From Aquanectria penicillioides (Eukaryota > Ascomycota > Sordariomycetes > Hypocreales > Nectriaceae), in the NCBI GenBank assembly GCA_003415625.1, contig PYIU01000004.1, positions 4,836,001-4,900,000 of the forward strand: a stretch of DNA of 64,000 nucleotides, given 5' to 3'. A program made the position numbers and the translations under genes. The notes beneath the pieces are model-generated. The model did no database searches. It saw nothing but the letters and a program-made list of their open reading frames with translations, and was not told the origin of the DNA. Position 1 is the first letter of the stretch. Each line of letters opens with the position of its first letter. Shown piece by piece: positions 48,137-58,595 of this stretch.

Positions 48137-51100
48137 AATAAAATTTATTATTAGCCTATAGTCTATAAATAAAGTCTTTTAGCTTATAAAATAATTGCAA
48201 TAAAAATGCTATTTTACTTTTTATAAGCTTAATTATAACTAAATATAAAATATATTATTTTAATATAATAACTCTAGCTTTAAGCAGTTTCTTTTAATTG
48301 GTCTTTTTTGCTGCTATCTATTAAGTATGCTTTAATTGCTATATAATAGCACTACCCCCCTTTTAGGCGCATATAGTAATAATAGAAATAGTTAAGCTTT
48401 AATAATAACTATTTAATTTAATAGTTAAACTTAACCTTAAAGGTAAAGGCACCTTTCTTTTTTTAACTATTATAAACTTTACTTTTTTAAGGCTAGCTCT
48501 TATAGCTTATATATATATTCTAGCAGTTAGGGTTTTGCCCTTTAAACCTATAATTATTTTATATATATTTAATAGTAATTTATTTATTAACTAAAGCTTT
48601 ATTAATAGTATAGGGATTATATTTTAATAGAAGATTTCTTTTTATATATAATTAAAATATTTAAATAGTCTATTAATTAGGTTTAACTTTTCTAGCTAAT
48701 ACTATATATTAAAGTTAAAGGGTACTAGTTAATAGATTTAATAGGTAAGCCTTTCTTAAAGGTTTTATACTAATATAAAGACTATACCTTTTAGGGCTTT
48801 ATAATTTATTAATATTAAGAACTTTTTTAATAGTTTTAATAGATAATAGCTTTAGTGCTTTAGGCTTTCTATAATAGCTAAAAGCTTCTATTAGCCTATT
48901 GCCTAATATTATTTTATATCTAAAAGCTTCTTTAATTAATATATAACTAATCTCTATTAATTCTTTATTAATTAAAATAGAATGCTAGCTATTGCCTTAA
49001 GGGATATATCTATCTTTACTTTAATATATAAAGTAAAGTTTTAGTATTATAAAATAGTTATAAAATAAAAAGCCTTTTTTAGTTTTTAAAATGCCTTTTT
49101 AGCTTTTAGGCTTTAAATAAACTCTTTTATTTTATAGCCTTTTTTACTGCTTTTTAGTATTGCTATTAGTAGGCTAGTTATACTTAAGTATCTTAAGATA
49201 AATTTCCTATAAAAATTGCAAAAGCCTAAAAATACCTAAACCTTTTAATATATTTAAAGTAGCTTCTATTTAGCAATTATTTGCACTTTATTTAACTTTA
49301 TTTTTAAGCCTTTTTAAATTATTATATACTTTAGGAACTCTACCTTTTATTAATAGAATGCATATTTAAATAGCTTAATATATAATTATATTTTATAGAG
49401 TTTTTATAAAACCTTTAATATATCCTTAATATATTATTTCTATATTTTAAAGTATACAATAATATTATTTAGGTATACTATATAATATATATCTAGCAAT
49501 TTAATAAGTGTTTAATAGATATATACTTAAAAAGTGGCTAATGCATTAATTAAACTAAATAGCATTATTATATATTTAAAGTATTTATATTTTATTTAAA
49601 ATGCAGTCTTTTAGCAATTGCTAGGCTTAATATAGATCTAATAGTAGGCATTTTAAATATTAATCTTTAAGATCTATTTTATATTAATTAAGCAGTTTAG
49701 TAAGTCCTTTATTAATAGCAATAAATAGTAGTTTTTAATAGTTATAGCATTAAAACCTTAATAATCTATATATAGTTATAGCATTCTATCCTTCTTTAGT
49801 ATAAATAATATAAGGGCTCTTACTTTATTTATAAAGGTATTAATTTATTTATTTACTATATTTTTAATAATATACTCTTTTAGGGCTTTTGCCTATTAGC
49901 TATTAATTAAATACATTAAACTATATAGTAGCTTTTTGCCCTCTTAAAGGTTAATGCTATACTTTACCCCTTTTAGAAATGGCAGCCCTTTAATAGCTTC
50001 CTTATTAAATATCTTTTATTTAAATTTTAGCTCTAAAGGCAATACTCTTAAAGCTAGCTTTAGCTCTTTACTTAATTTAGCTATTAATTGCTTATTTAGC
50101 AATAGTATACTATATATATATATAATTTAAACTTACTTTCTATTCTATAGGAGTTCTTTTGCAAATGCTTTTAGGTTAATTAAAGATATAGGCTTATAGT
50201 TTTAAGTTATAGTTTAGGTATTAATCTTTATTTCTTTCTTCTTTATAGAGGCATTAAAGAGAAGTAGGTTACTAGCCCCTTTAGGGTATAGCATTTTAAT
50301 AAACATTTATTTAATTTTTTAAGGAAAACCCTTTAAATAAATTAAAAAGAATATTAATATATATATACTATTAAAAAGAGTTACTTTACTCTAGAAATTT
50401 TATAAGCTAAATGCCTTTTAATTCTTAGCTAAATATAGATCTAGCTCCTTAATTAGTTTTATACTAATAAGGTTAATTTATATATAGGTATTTATATCTA
50501 TATAGACCTTAACTTTAATATGCCCTTAAAGGGCAATTGCCTTATTTATAATAATATTCTTAATTAAGATTATCTTTAGTTTTAATATAAGAACTTTAAC
50601 TATAGTCCCTATATCTTTTTATTTTTTAAGGAGTCCTAAAGTTCTTTAAGTATAGTACTAATAGATTAAATCTATATATATTTTTATAGTTAGGCTGGCT
50701 TTAGCTTATAGCCTTAGTCCCTAAAGCTCTTTTTAAGTAGCCTACAGTCTATAGTTAAGTAGCCTAGCCTATTATAGTTATAGTAATATAGTTAATTTAA
50801 TCTATTGCCTTTTGGCTTATTACTATATAGTTATTATTTTTATAACTTGCCTAAAGTATATAGACCCTTTAGGCTATAGAAACTTGCGCCCCCTTTAAAT
50901 AAAGGCCTTAAATAGCTCTTTAAATAGATTGCTTTTTAAGGTCTATTTAAATTATTAAAAGAATAGTTTCTCTTATAATTCTTACTTAAAGCTTACTTAT
51001 TTTCCTTCTTAATATAGGCCTATAGCCTTTCTGCCTTATAGGCTATATCCTTTAGTTTTAGAAAGTCTATTTACTTGCAGTTTATTTTCTTCTTTAAGGA

Positions 51101-52024
51101 TTTCTATAAGCTATAATAGTATTAATAGGCCCTATTTTTACTTTCTTCTTTATAATTTAAGGTCCTTAAGGATAAATATATTATGCTTTAAGCGCAAAAG
51201 TAATCTATTAGGGACTGCTTAATAGACTATTAAAGTTCTAGCAGCTTATTTTATAATTCCCTTTTTTAAAGGTTTAAGTCTATATACTTTTTTTATATAA
51301 AGTCAATAAAGTCTTACTATAAAGGGCTCTTTAGGCTCTCTTTATAGTTCCTCTATTAAGTTTATAGGCTAGGGTTAAATTTAATTATTGCCTATTATAT
51401 CTTCTATATATTAATATAGCTTAATTAAAGATTATTTATTAATTTAATAGCTTTTATTTAATTATTAATCTTTATACTTATTGCATTCTCTATAAGGGTT
51501 TTACAATTATAAAATAAAGGTTTTTTATAGTTCTTTCTTAAGTTTATTATAAAGCAATTAATTAATTATTTTAGGATTTATATTTATATTAATTGCTACT
51601 TTACTATTATTAACTATTATTTAATAAGCATTTAAATAACTTATTATAAGGCTCTATTTTATAGCTTCTTTATGCTTTATTATAAGGGCATATTATACTT
51701 ATTAAATATTCCTTAATAGATTTATCTACCTTAAGATATTAATCTTAAGTTATAGCCTAATTAATATATATAGGAGTCTATTAATGCATTCTATCTTAAA
51801 CTCCTTAAAGCTTTTTTAGCTATTAGCCTATTAATAGAATCCTAATTAATTAGTTCTAAAGGCTATTAGTATCCCCCTTTCTTTTAGAATTAAAAAGTAA
51901 TTAGCTTATTAAAGTCCTATTGCTAATGCATTAGCAATCCCTTAAGTTATTTATTAATTAATTATATAGTTCTCTCTATTTTATGCTATACTAATTACCC
52001 TATAGGGTATAGAAGTTAAAGAAT
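48137..52024 (-). pseudogene. Element C 5' half: gag to RT
   Basis: Minus-strand remnant. The RT part is readable: a CVDYRGLN-type segment at 49741-49775 and the YLDD remnant at 49461-49478 with the neighbouring DIYxIVYL context. The gag part (about 50-52 kb) is too mutated for me to place a zinc knuckle safely. Confidence 0.78.
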
Positions 52025-52217
52025 TATAAGGGTTAGTTAATTAAGGTAATATAAAATAGGTCTTTAGATAACTTATATATTATATATAAGCTTTAACTTA
52101 CTAAGCATTAATCTACTACTTAATAATATATTTTTTATTTAAGGTATAGCAGTATACCTATATAGCTATACTTAAGAGCCCTACTATCTATTAAGGTAAG
52201 TTCTTTATCTCTTTACA
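52025..52217 (-). repeat. Element C 5' LTR (right copy)
   Basis: 193 bp, partner of 21660-21852, starting TATAAGGGTTAG and ending CTTTACA; followed by the duplication ATAAT. Confidence 0.9.
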
Positions 52218-52222
52218 ATAAT

Positions 52223-53780
52223 AAGCTGCAGCAATTTCTAGGATTTAGGTAAAGGTTTTATTAGGGTTATAGTCTATAGCCTTATGGCCTTAAGGTTTTT
52301 TAAAGGCTATTTTTTCCTTAAGGAACTTATTTTTTATTGTTATAGCTATAATAAAGGTATTTTTATGGTCCATTTCCTTGCCTGCTTTTTATACTATTAT
52401 TTAAAGATTACAATTAATGTAATTTAAGTTCTTATGCATTAAATCTAGCTGTACCTACACTTCCCTTAAATTCTTTAGTATATACTAAAGGTAGTCTTTT
52501 AAGATCTTTTATTTTTTTAATGTTATTAGCGCCTAGCTTAGCAATAGAGGCCGGCTTAGCTAAACTGTTTTATTAAGGACCCTTTTAATATATATAGAGT
52601 AAATATTAATTGCTTTAAAGCTTAAATAGATGTTTTTAGTGTAAAATGCCTTTATTAAGGCCTTTTTATATACTTTAATAAAGCATTCTTTCTATATTAA
52701 TGCTAATATACTAAAAGAGGCAAAGCTATTAGTCTTTTAATAAAAATAGGTCTTTAAAGAAAAGAAAATGCCTATATTAAGCAGCTATATAATATATAAT
52801 ATATATAATAGAAGGTATAATAGTTAAACTTTATTAAGTTAGGTATAGAATATAATATTAATAGTAATATATATTTTATGGCCATTAAGAATTAGGATCT
52901 GCTAAAGACCTATTAATAGCTATATTTCTAGTAAAAAGACCTCTATAAACCATTTTTTAAAGATAATATTATTAGACTAGCCTAAAGGAGTTAAATTATA
53001 TTCTTAATTAGGGATTTTATTAGAAAACTATTGTCTTTAAAGGTTTTAGCTAGTAAAGATTACAACTGGCTAAAGATAGCATTTAGATGCACTTATATAC
53101 TTAAGAATAAACACTTAAGTAGTTAAATCGCTTTTTGTAATTATTAAATATTATATAAAAGAGCTGCCTATTACTTTTCTAGCCTATATTTCCCCTTTTA
53201 TAATACTAGTCTTATTTATATTATAGATCTAGCTATAGCTAATACTCTTAATCTTAATTTAATTATTAAGGCAGCTATAAAAGGCCTTAAGCCTTTTTAG
53301 TGTTATTATAAAGGTATAGGCAGCTTTAATAAACTATAATGCCTTTATTTTAATGATCTTATAGTATTAAATAAAGCGGTCAACTTAGTTATAACTAAAA
53401 TGATTATTGTTATTACTAAAGCTTAAAATTATTTAAGTAAAGCTATCAATCTAATGCCTTAAAGGCAGCCGGCTAGCTTTTTCTTTATTAATGATTTAAT
53501 TAATAAGGTCTTCCTCTTAAACTAGCGATAGTCTCTATATTTTTTGCTTTGCTGTATAGATATTAGTTACTTTAGAAAGTCAGTCTTATAAAGTACTTTA
53601 AGGGATCCTATGCTGCTATGCAGCCGCTTGAATTAAGGTAGTTTTGGCGTCTCTAAGAGCCTTAGAAATTTAATATTTACGATCAGTAGGCATTGTAGAG
53701 TATTTTGGTTAAAATTTAAGTTCAATACAATGTAAATTGGCAATATTATAATCGAGTTCCTCTTAGGGGTAGTGATACAA
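52223..53780 (-). pseudogene. Fot1/pogo-like transposase remnant of element E
   Basis: Main part of the transposase gene, minus strand, running towards 52223 and, after removal of the nest, into 21659-21480. The readable motif is LILNGH at about 52878-52895, followed by YT.LN and LLYL where Fot1-type enzymes have a DDE-domain continuation. Mutation is heavy in the middle and lighter towards the right inverted repeat. Confidence 0.75.
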
Positions 53781-53845
53781 TGAAGTCGATGACGATATGG
53801 CGGACTTTAGGGGATGCCGGTGTTGTGGGGACCCACTCTACTGTA

Positions 53846-53990
53846 TTCTCTCGACAAATTGGACCACCTTAGCGTCGGCGGGATCTCCGCGTTTTACAAG
53901 AAAAAGAAAATTCCAAGTCACATAATTGGCCGTGTGCACGTTTTGTGCACTTTCTTGAAGAAACTAAGGTGGTCCAATTTGTTGAGAGAA
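53846..53990. mobile_element. MITE-like element with 27-bp inverted repeats
   Basis: 145 bp bounded by inverted repeats: TTCTCTCGACAAATTGGACC at 53846 and its complement ending at 53990, with one mismatch over about 27 bp. TA stands at both flanks (53844-53845 and 53991-53992). There is no coding capacity. Size, ends and TA target suggest a non-autonomous Tc1/mariner-type element. Its left end is only 7 bp from the right end of element E. Confidence 0.8.
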
Positions 53991-54154
53991 TACGGTACTT
54001 CACGATCGATTAGAGTATTGAAATTGTATGGGCAAGTAGCATTTAGGGAGATTAATTTTGTTTTATGTTCTGTTTGAATTAACTACTCGAGTCTGACTAT
54101 CGTCGCCTTTGCGTTCTTTGCGTACCGGTTACTGTGTCGGGTCCATTGACATCT

Positions 54155-55237
54155 CTACTTTTCGCTATCAAAGACAATGCCGTTCGTTTTCCTCATATCC
54201 TCCATCACTGTGAGAACACCAACGGTTAGCTTTCTCAACTGGCTCTCAGCCTGCTTGTCGCCCTCTTGGATGATACGTCCAAGCTCCTTGGCCTCCCAGG
54301 TCAAATTCAAGAACCCGGTGTACTCGGGGTTCGTGTCAGCGAGCTGCTCAGCCTCCTTTGATCCACGCGGAATAAATTCTATCGTGTTGATATCAGTCAC
54401 ACCAGTTGCGCCATTGATCCTAATGGTGCCCTTTTCGCAGTAGATTTCGGTAGGTGCAGTCGAGGTGTAGATCTTGCTCGTCTGGGCGTGAACTGTGAAC
54501 TTCTGCCCATGTTTCGAAGATTCTGGCGCGTATTGAAAAATAATGTGGCCACCGCCATCAACGCCAGTGCGAATGATGACAGGGAAGTAAGATTGACTAG
54601 CAGGCTTCCCGAAGAGAGCTAAGGTGAACATGACGACATAGCAGCCCATGTCCCATAGACAACCTCCGCTGAACTTGGGCGAGAGGACGTTCGGCTCCTC
54701 TCCCTCTAGCACCTTGGCGTACCGCGAAGAATACACAGCCATACTGACACTAGCCCCGTAGATTGGCCCGAACTTCTCATTTCGCGTCTTTTCATCGTCA
54801 AGCAGGGTCTGTAGCTTTTGAAAATTGGGTTCTTGAATATGTCGGTAAGCCTCCAAGATGAATAATCCCTTCGAATCGGCGAGTGCATAGAGCGCCTCGA
54901 GCTCTTTTTTGTTTGAAGCAAATGGTTTCTCCATAATGATATGCTTTCCAGCATTGAGGCCCTTCATCCCTTGCTCATAGTGCAGTGAGTTTGGAGACGC
55001 AATATACACAACGTCGATGCTTGAATCCTCGGACAGCATCATGTCCAAGTTGTCGTACACTTTGACAGCTGAAGCATCATTTATAGAAGGCGTCTCAGAG
55101 ACAAATTTGTTCGCCGTATCGATGCTCCGTGAATACACTGCCTTGAGCTGGAACTTCTTGCTTTCGTGGCATGATTGGACAAATGAATTTGTGATCCAGT
55201 TCGTCCCGATGATTGCGAGTCCGAGGGGGGCTGACAT
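54155..55237 (-). CDS. Gfo/Idh/MocA-family NAD(P)-dependent oxidoreductase
   Basis: A single-exon gene for 360 residues. The N-terminal Rossmann domain starts LGLAIIGTNWIT, where the usual GxGxxG is reduced to GTNWIT, as in dimeric dihydrodiol dehydrogenase and D-xylose dehydrogenase relatives. The family motif EKP lies at residues 103-105 (IIMEKPFA) and carries the lysine used in catalysis. The C-terminal half is the alpha/beta substrate domain (GGCLWDMGCYVV). Members oxidise or reduce sugars, inositols or trans-dihydrodiols; the substrate here is not evident. The start is the only ATG that leaves a full Rossmann strand. The gene is intact although it lies about 1.3 kb from a RIP-mutated transposon nest and next to a mutated pseudogene. 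Confidence 0.9.
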   Translation of the reverse strand: MSAPLGLAIIGTNWITNSFVQSCHESKKFQLKAVYSRSIDTANKFVSETPSINDASAVKVYDNLDMMLSEDSSIDVVYIASPNSLHYEQGMKGLNAGKHIIMEKPFASNKKELEALYALADSKGLFILEAYRHIQEPNFQKLQTLLDDEKTRNEKFGPIYGASVSMAVYSSRYAKVLEGEEPNVLSPKFSGGCLWDMGCYVVMFTLALFGKPASQSYFPVIIRTGVDGGGHIIFQYAPESSKHGQKFTVHAQTSKIYTSTAPTEIYCEKGTIRINGATGVTDINTIEFIPRGSKEAEQLADTNPEYTGFLNLTWEAKELGRIIQEGDKQAESQLRKLTVGVLTVMEDMRKTNGIVFDSEK

Positions 55238-55772
55238 CTTGGCTGATAATTTGGTCGTAGCTTCTTTGGCGAGGTGGTTTTGGGTGGTTCAGGAAGATAC
55301 AACTTTCAATAATGATGCGCAGTAAAATGCTCCTCGACAAAAAGTTCGTGCGGGGTTGAGGCTACGATGTTCATAATGACAACGCTTCCCAAAAGTGGAG
55401 ATGGCGTTGGTGGCAAACCAATAGCGAACGTCAGGAACCCCACCTCCAAAGGCATCAATCATCGGCTTGGTCACCGACTGTGTTCTTCAAGTGCGGCGCA
55501 CTCACCGGCGATCCCTGCTTTACTCGTTTGTAAATGTGGTTTCAAGCTGTTTAGTCATCAACTTGGAACGAATATTTCAGCCTTCAGATGGAGCTTTTCG
55601 GCTGGAGTCGGGGCGGTTCATTTATACGCTGTGAGTTTCATAAACAGACACAGGACGAGCACTATGTGTGATTCCCAGATGATCCTGAGCATGTTCCCCG
55701 TGGCATTAAACCGTTTGGTCTAACGGCCCATCACATGGCTGGCAATACGGCGGTTTATAGTCTCCCTGGTTC
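55238..55772. other. Intergenic region
   Basis: Promoter side of the Gfo/Idh/MocA gene and 3' flank of the aldehyde dehydrogenase pseudogene. Short frames on both strands show no recognisable product. Confidence 0.5.
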
Positions 55773-56480
55773 TTAAAGCATCAGTCCCATGTTGACATGA
55801 ATCGCCTTGGCCTGCGTATAAGCTGAATGACTTGCCTCTCTAAGCTCCCTGCCAATTCCACTCTGCTTTGCGCCACCAAATGGAACTCGAAAATCGGAAT
55901 CATTTGAGCTAATAACCCACACCATGCCTGCCTCTAATCTAGCTGCGACTCGATACGCGCGTTCCAGATCTCTTGCGAAGATAGCCGAACCGAGACCATA
56001 AGAAGTGTTGTTGGCCAGACGGATAGCCTCGGCCTCTGTTATAAACAGGGCAATAGAGAAAAATGATCCAAATACCTCTTCTTGAAATATTTTCATCTGT
56101 TCCGTGACTTGGGAGAAAACAGTGGGCTCAATGAAGAAGCCCTTCCCTTTGCCAACATCCTTCTGTGGATTGCCTCCAGTAAGTAGCTTCTCTCCCTCAG
56201 ACTTACCAACTTCAATATACCCAAGAATTCTCTCGTATTATGCCTACGTGATTTGAGGGCCTTAAAATGTATCATCATCAAAAGGATTTCCAACCTTATG
56301 ATTCGCAATAGCCTCTTGAAAGCGCAGCACATGCTCATCGTAGATGTTCTGTTGAACGAGAATTCGAGATGTTGCGGTGCAAATCTGGCCCTGGTTGCTC
56401 ATTATTTCAATATGCCCCCATTTTGCAGCTTGGTCGAGGTCAGCATCTTTCAAGACCAGAAGATGTGATTTTCCACCAGT
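55773..56480 (-). pseudogene. Truncated aldehyde dehydrogenase remnant
   Basis: Reads as the C-terminal part (about 235 residues) of an NAD(P)+-dependent aldehyde dehydrogenase. It begins at TGGKS (56480), has the active-site segment NQGQICT with the catalytic Cys, then EEVFG, and RVPFGGAKQSGIGREL before the stop at 55773. The N-terminal 250 or so residues with the coenzyme fold are missing upstream. Around 56231-56262 the frame is cut by three stops, TAA, TAG and TAA, each at a position where the family would accept Gln (CAA/CAG). C-to-T changes at CpA are the RIP pattern. No frameshift is needed to read through. It therefore looks like a duplicated copy that was truncated and lightly RIP-mutated. 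Confidence 0.85.
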
Positions 56481-57248
56481 TTATGGGTTAACCGTGAGAC
56501 GGATGCAGTGTGTTTCACGAAAAGAAAGAGAAACATTCCAGGGACGGTTTCCGGGAGCAGGCTGTGAAAAATAAGAGCATCCAGGTAAAGTTTTCACATG
56601 AGGAGTGATAATTAGTCTTGTCTCCGGGTTCGGCCTGGAACAGCCTGCTTTAGCACACCTCTCACTGGCCCGATTAGGAAAAAACAGAGGTCCGTTTCGT
56701 GGGTGTAAAGAAAACGACGACTCATGTAATGAACAACGTGCTCGTGTACTGGTATACTCGGCATTTGCTAAATTACCAATTGCGTCATGACTAGGTCATT
56801 CATCAGCCTCAGCTCCGTAATCGGCAATTTTACTATGAATGGATTGCAAACTGAACTCGTGTCAAGTCTGGACAGACGCCCAAGTTTGAAAGAACGAATG
56901 AATCTTGTCGACGTATCACCTGCAGGAACCCTTATCCGCTACTACCTCCAACCCGCCGATTTGACTCCATCACAAGACATGGTGGGTCGAAAACTCCACC
57001 TGATTCAACTTAGCCTCAGCCATCGGGAATAGCGCGTCCCGTTTTCTGGCCCTTACTGGCCAGCCGTTGATCGAATTGCCACGCTACTGCTCCACCACCA
57101 AAAAATTTCCTTTTCTAGAAGGCTGAATGAGACATTGACTTGAACATAAATAAGGTAATATTATGTGCCGAAGATTTTGGCTATTCAAGCACCTCCATAA
57201 CCTTCAATCTTCTGTTTCCTTGGCCATTCCTTGCTCATCTTGCCCAAC
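56481..57248. other. Intergenic region
   Basis: No trace of the missing aldehyde dehydrogenase N-terminus is visible here. The right part should be the promoter of the FAD oxidoreductase gene; a short AT-rich stretch (ATAAATAAGG) lies at about 57146-57155. Small frames are not called. Confidence 0.45.
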
Positions 57249-58595
57249 ATGTCCGATTCCCCAGACGGCATCTACGAGAAGGGCCTTGTTGACCCCGGGT
57301 TCCCCGTAGCAAACTCCACCAAGCCCTTTTGGCTTACGGAGCCTTCCGTGCACAACAATCTTCGGTCACCATGGCCAAATTCCGTGGACATTGCCATCAT
57401 CGGCTCTGGCATGACGGCTGTCAGTCTCGCAAATACTCTCTACTCTAAGCAACCCAACTTGAAGATTGTCATCCTCGAGGCTCGCAATCTTTGCTCTGGA
57501 GCCACCGGCCGTAATGGCGGTCACATTAAGGCCATGAGCCCAGGATCGTGGTTTGAGCGAAAAGAACAGCTCGGGGTCCAAGAGGCCGTGCGTGTAATGG
57601 AGTATGAGCATAGCCATCTCCAAGAGATGGCCTCTTGTATCAAAGCCAATAATATTGATTGCGACTTCCAGGCAATTGAGGGTCTGGACGTTTATCACGA
57701 TGAAAAGGTGTTCAGGAATGCGCTAGATGCCGTCGAAGACATGAAACGACACGCCCCCAGTCTTGGGGCGATCTACAAGATCTACACCACAAAGGAAGAG
57801 TTGACAGCAAGAAACTGCCCTGAAGAATGCATTGGAGCCATTGGAATGCCCGCCGGCTCCATGTGGCCATATAAAATGGTTACAGAGCTTTTCGACAAAA
57901 TGATCCGCGAAAATGGCTTGTTAGTCCAAACCAATACTCTTGTCACCGCCGTCTATGACGACGATGGCAACAATTTCGCTACAGTAAAGACGGATCGAGG
58001 CGAGATTCGAGCATCCCACGTCGTTCATGCCACGAATGCTTGGGTCAGCCGTTTAGTTCCGGAGTTGAGAAAATTTGTCTCTCCGGTACGAGCCAACGTC
58101 CAACGTCAGGTTCCTCATCCATCCAAGAAGAGATTCAGAAATTCTTGGTGGATTAGATATGGAGAACATGACTACGAGTACATGATTCAGCGGCCAGATG
58201 GTGCATATGTAATAGGAAGAGCGGGTACAGGGCGTAGAGCCACTGCTGACGACAGTAGTGTGGATTTCTTGGCACACAGGCATCTGAAAGCAGTTACTCC
58301 CCAGGTATTTGACTTTGGTACTAGAGATATTGAGACAACCCACGCCTGGAGTGGTTCTGTTGCTTTCACGTCTGATGGGAATCCCTTTATCGGCCGGTTG
58401 CCTTTTCCTGGCCGTCAACATCAATGGGTATGTGCGGCGTATTCAGGTATTGGTATGGTGAGGGCATTTAGATCCGCTCAGTTATTGGCCTTGTTGTTGC
58501 TCGGGGAACAAGTACCTACACTGTACCCTCGCTCAATGTTAATCACAAACTCCCGAGTTGAGGGTGGGCAGGACAAGATTCCGAGCAAGCTTTAG
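57249..58595 (+). CDS. FAD-dependent oxidoreductase, DAO family
   Basis: A single-exon gene for 448 residues from the ATG at 57249; an in-frame ATG at 57231 would add six. The FAD-binding Rossmann motif is VDIAIIGSGMTAVSLA, followed by the acidic end of strand two (VILEARNLCSGATGRNGGH), a hallmark of fungal DAO-type flavoproteins. Near the C-terminus, TSDGNPFIGRLP and YSGIGMVRAF match the second flavin-contact region. The family oxidises amines or amino acids (glycine, D-amino acids, sarcosine, small polyamine-like substrates) with O2; the exact substrate is not visible. No signal peptide or clear C-terminal peroxisomal SKL is present: the protein ends PSKL, which resembles a weak PTS1 (SKL preceded by P), so peroxisomal import is in fact possible. 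Confidence 0.88.
   Translation: MSDSPDGIYEKGLVDPGFPVANSTKPFWLTEPSVHNNLRSPWPNSVDIAIIGSGMTAVSLANTLYSKQPNLKIVILEARNLCSGATGRNGGHIKAMSPGSWFERKEQLGVQEAVRVMEYEHSHLQEMASCIKANNIDCDFQAIEGLDVYHDEKVFRNALDAVEDMKRHAPSLGAIYKIYTTKEELTARNCPEECIGAIGMPAGSMWPYKMVTELFDKMIRENGLLVQTNTLVTAVYDDDGNNFATVKTDRGEIRASHVVHATNAWVSRLVPELRKFVSPVRANVQRQVPHPSKKRFRNSWWIRYGEHDYEYMIQRPDGAYVIGRAGTGRRATADDSSVDFLAHRHLKAVTPQVFDFGTRDIETTHAWSGSVAFTSDGNPFIGRLPFPGRQHQWVCAAYSGIGMVRAFRSAQLLALLLLGEQVPTLYPRSMLITNSRVEGGQDKIPSKL

Larger units (their letters stand above)
21660..52217 (-). mobile_element. Element C: Ty3/gypsy retrotransposon, split by element D
   Basis: 193-bp LTRs at 21660-21852 and 52025-52217, flanked by a perfect 5-bp duplication ATAAT (21655-21659 and 52218-52222). 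A polypurine tract (complement of 21853-21872) next to the left LTR makes the minus strand the coding one. The minus strand reads a CVDYRGLN remnant near 49741-49775, a YLDD box (now YLNN) at 49461-49478 and an integrase core (ISIDFIIGLPNS, KYTIFISI) near 24.85-25.17 kb. The order gag/RT on the right and integrase on the left fits one element cut in two by D at 25500. Size without D is about 7.9 kb. Confidence 0.9.
21419..53838 (-). mobile_element. Element E: Fot1/pogo-like Tc1/mariner transposon, split by nested insertions
   Basis: Terminal inverted repeats of about 45-50 bp begin GAGTGGGTCCC at 21419 and, in reverse complement, at 53838. Within them, AAAGTCCGCCATATCGT is identical in both arms. 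TA flanks both ends (21417-21418 and 53839-53840), the duplication of the Tc1/mariner superfamily. Without the inserted retrotransposons (21660-52217 plus one 5-bp target copy) the element is about 1.86 kb, the usual size of Fot1-type elements. The minus strand near 52860-52895 reads LILNGHKIYIT, a decayed LILDGHGSHIT transposase motif carrying a catalytic Asp. The transposase is destroyed by RIP. Confidence 0.88.

Noticed and set aside
21853..53600. Mitochondrial or bacterial origin of the AT-rich block
   Set aside because: LTR pairs, target duplications, and decayed gypsy and Fot1 motifs with C-to-T type changes explain the composition as RIP in nuclear DNA.
11000..54000. CRISPR-like or centromeric satellite array
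   Set aside because: No regularly spaced identical repeats; the apparent repetition is LTR pairs and low-complexity TA-rich sequence. A centromere function cannot be excluded but is not shown.
53814..54077. An 87-codon plus-strand frame
   Set aside because: It runs through the TIR of element E and the whole MITE; the frame is a by-product of these repeats.
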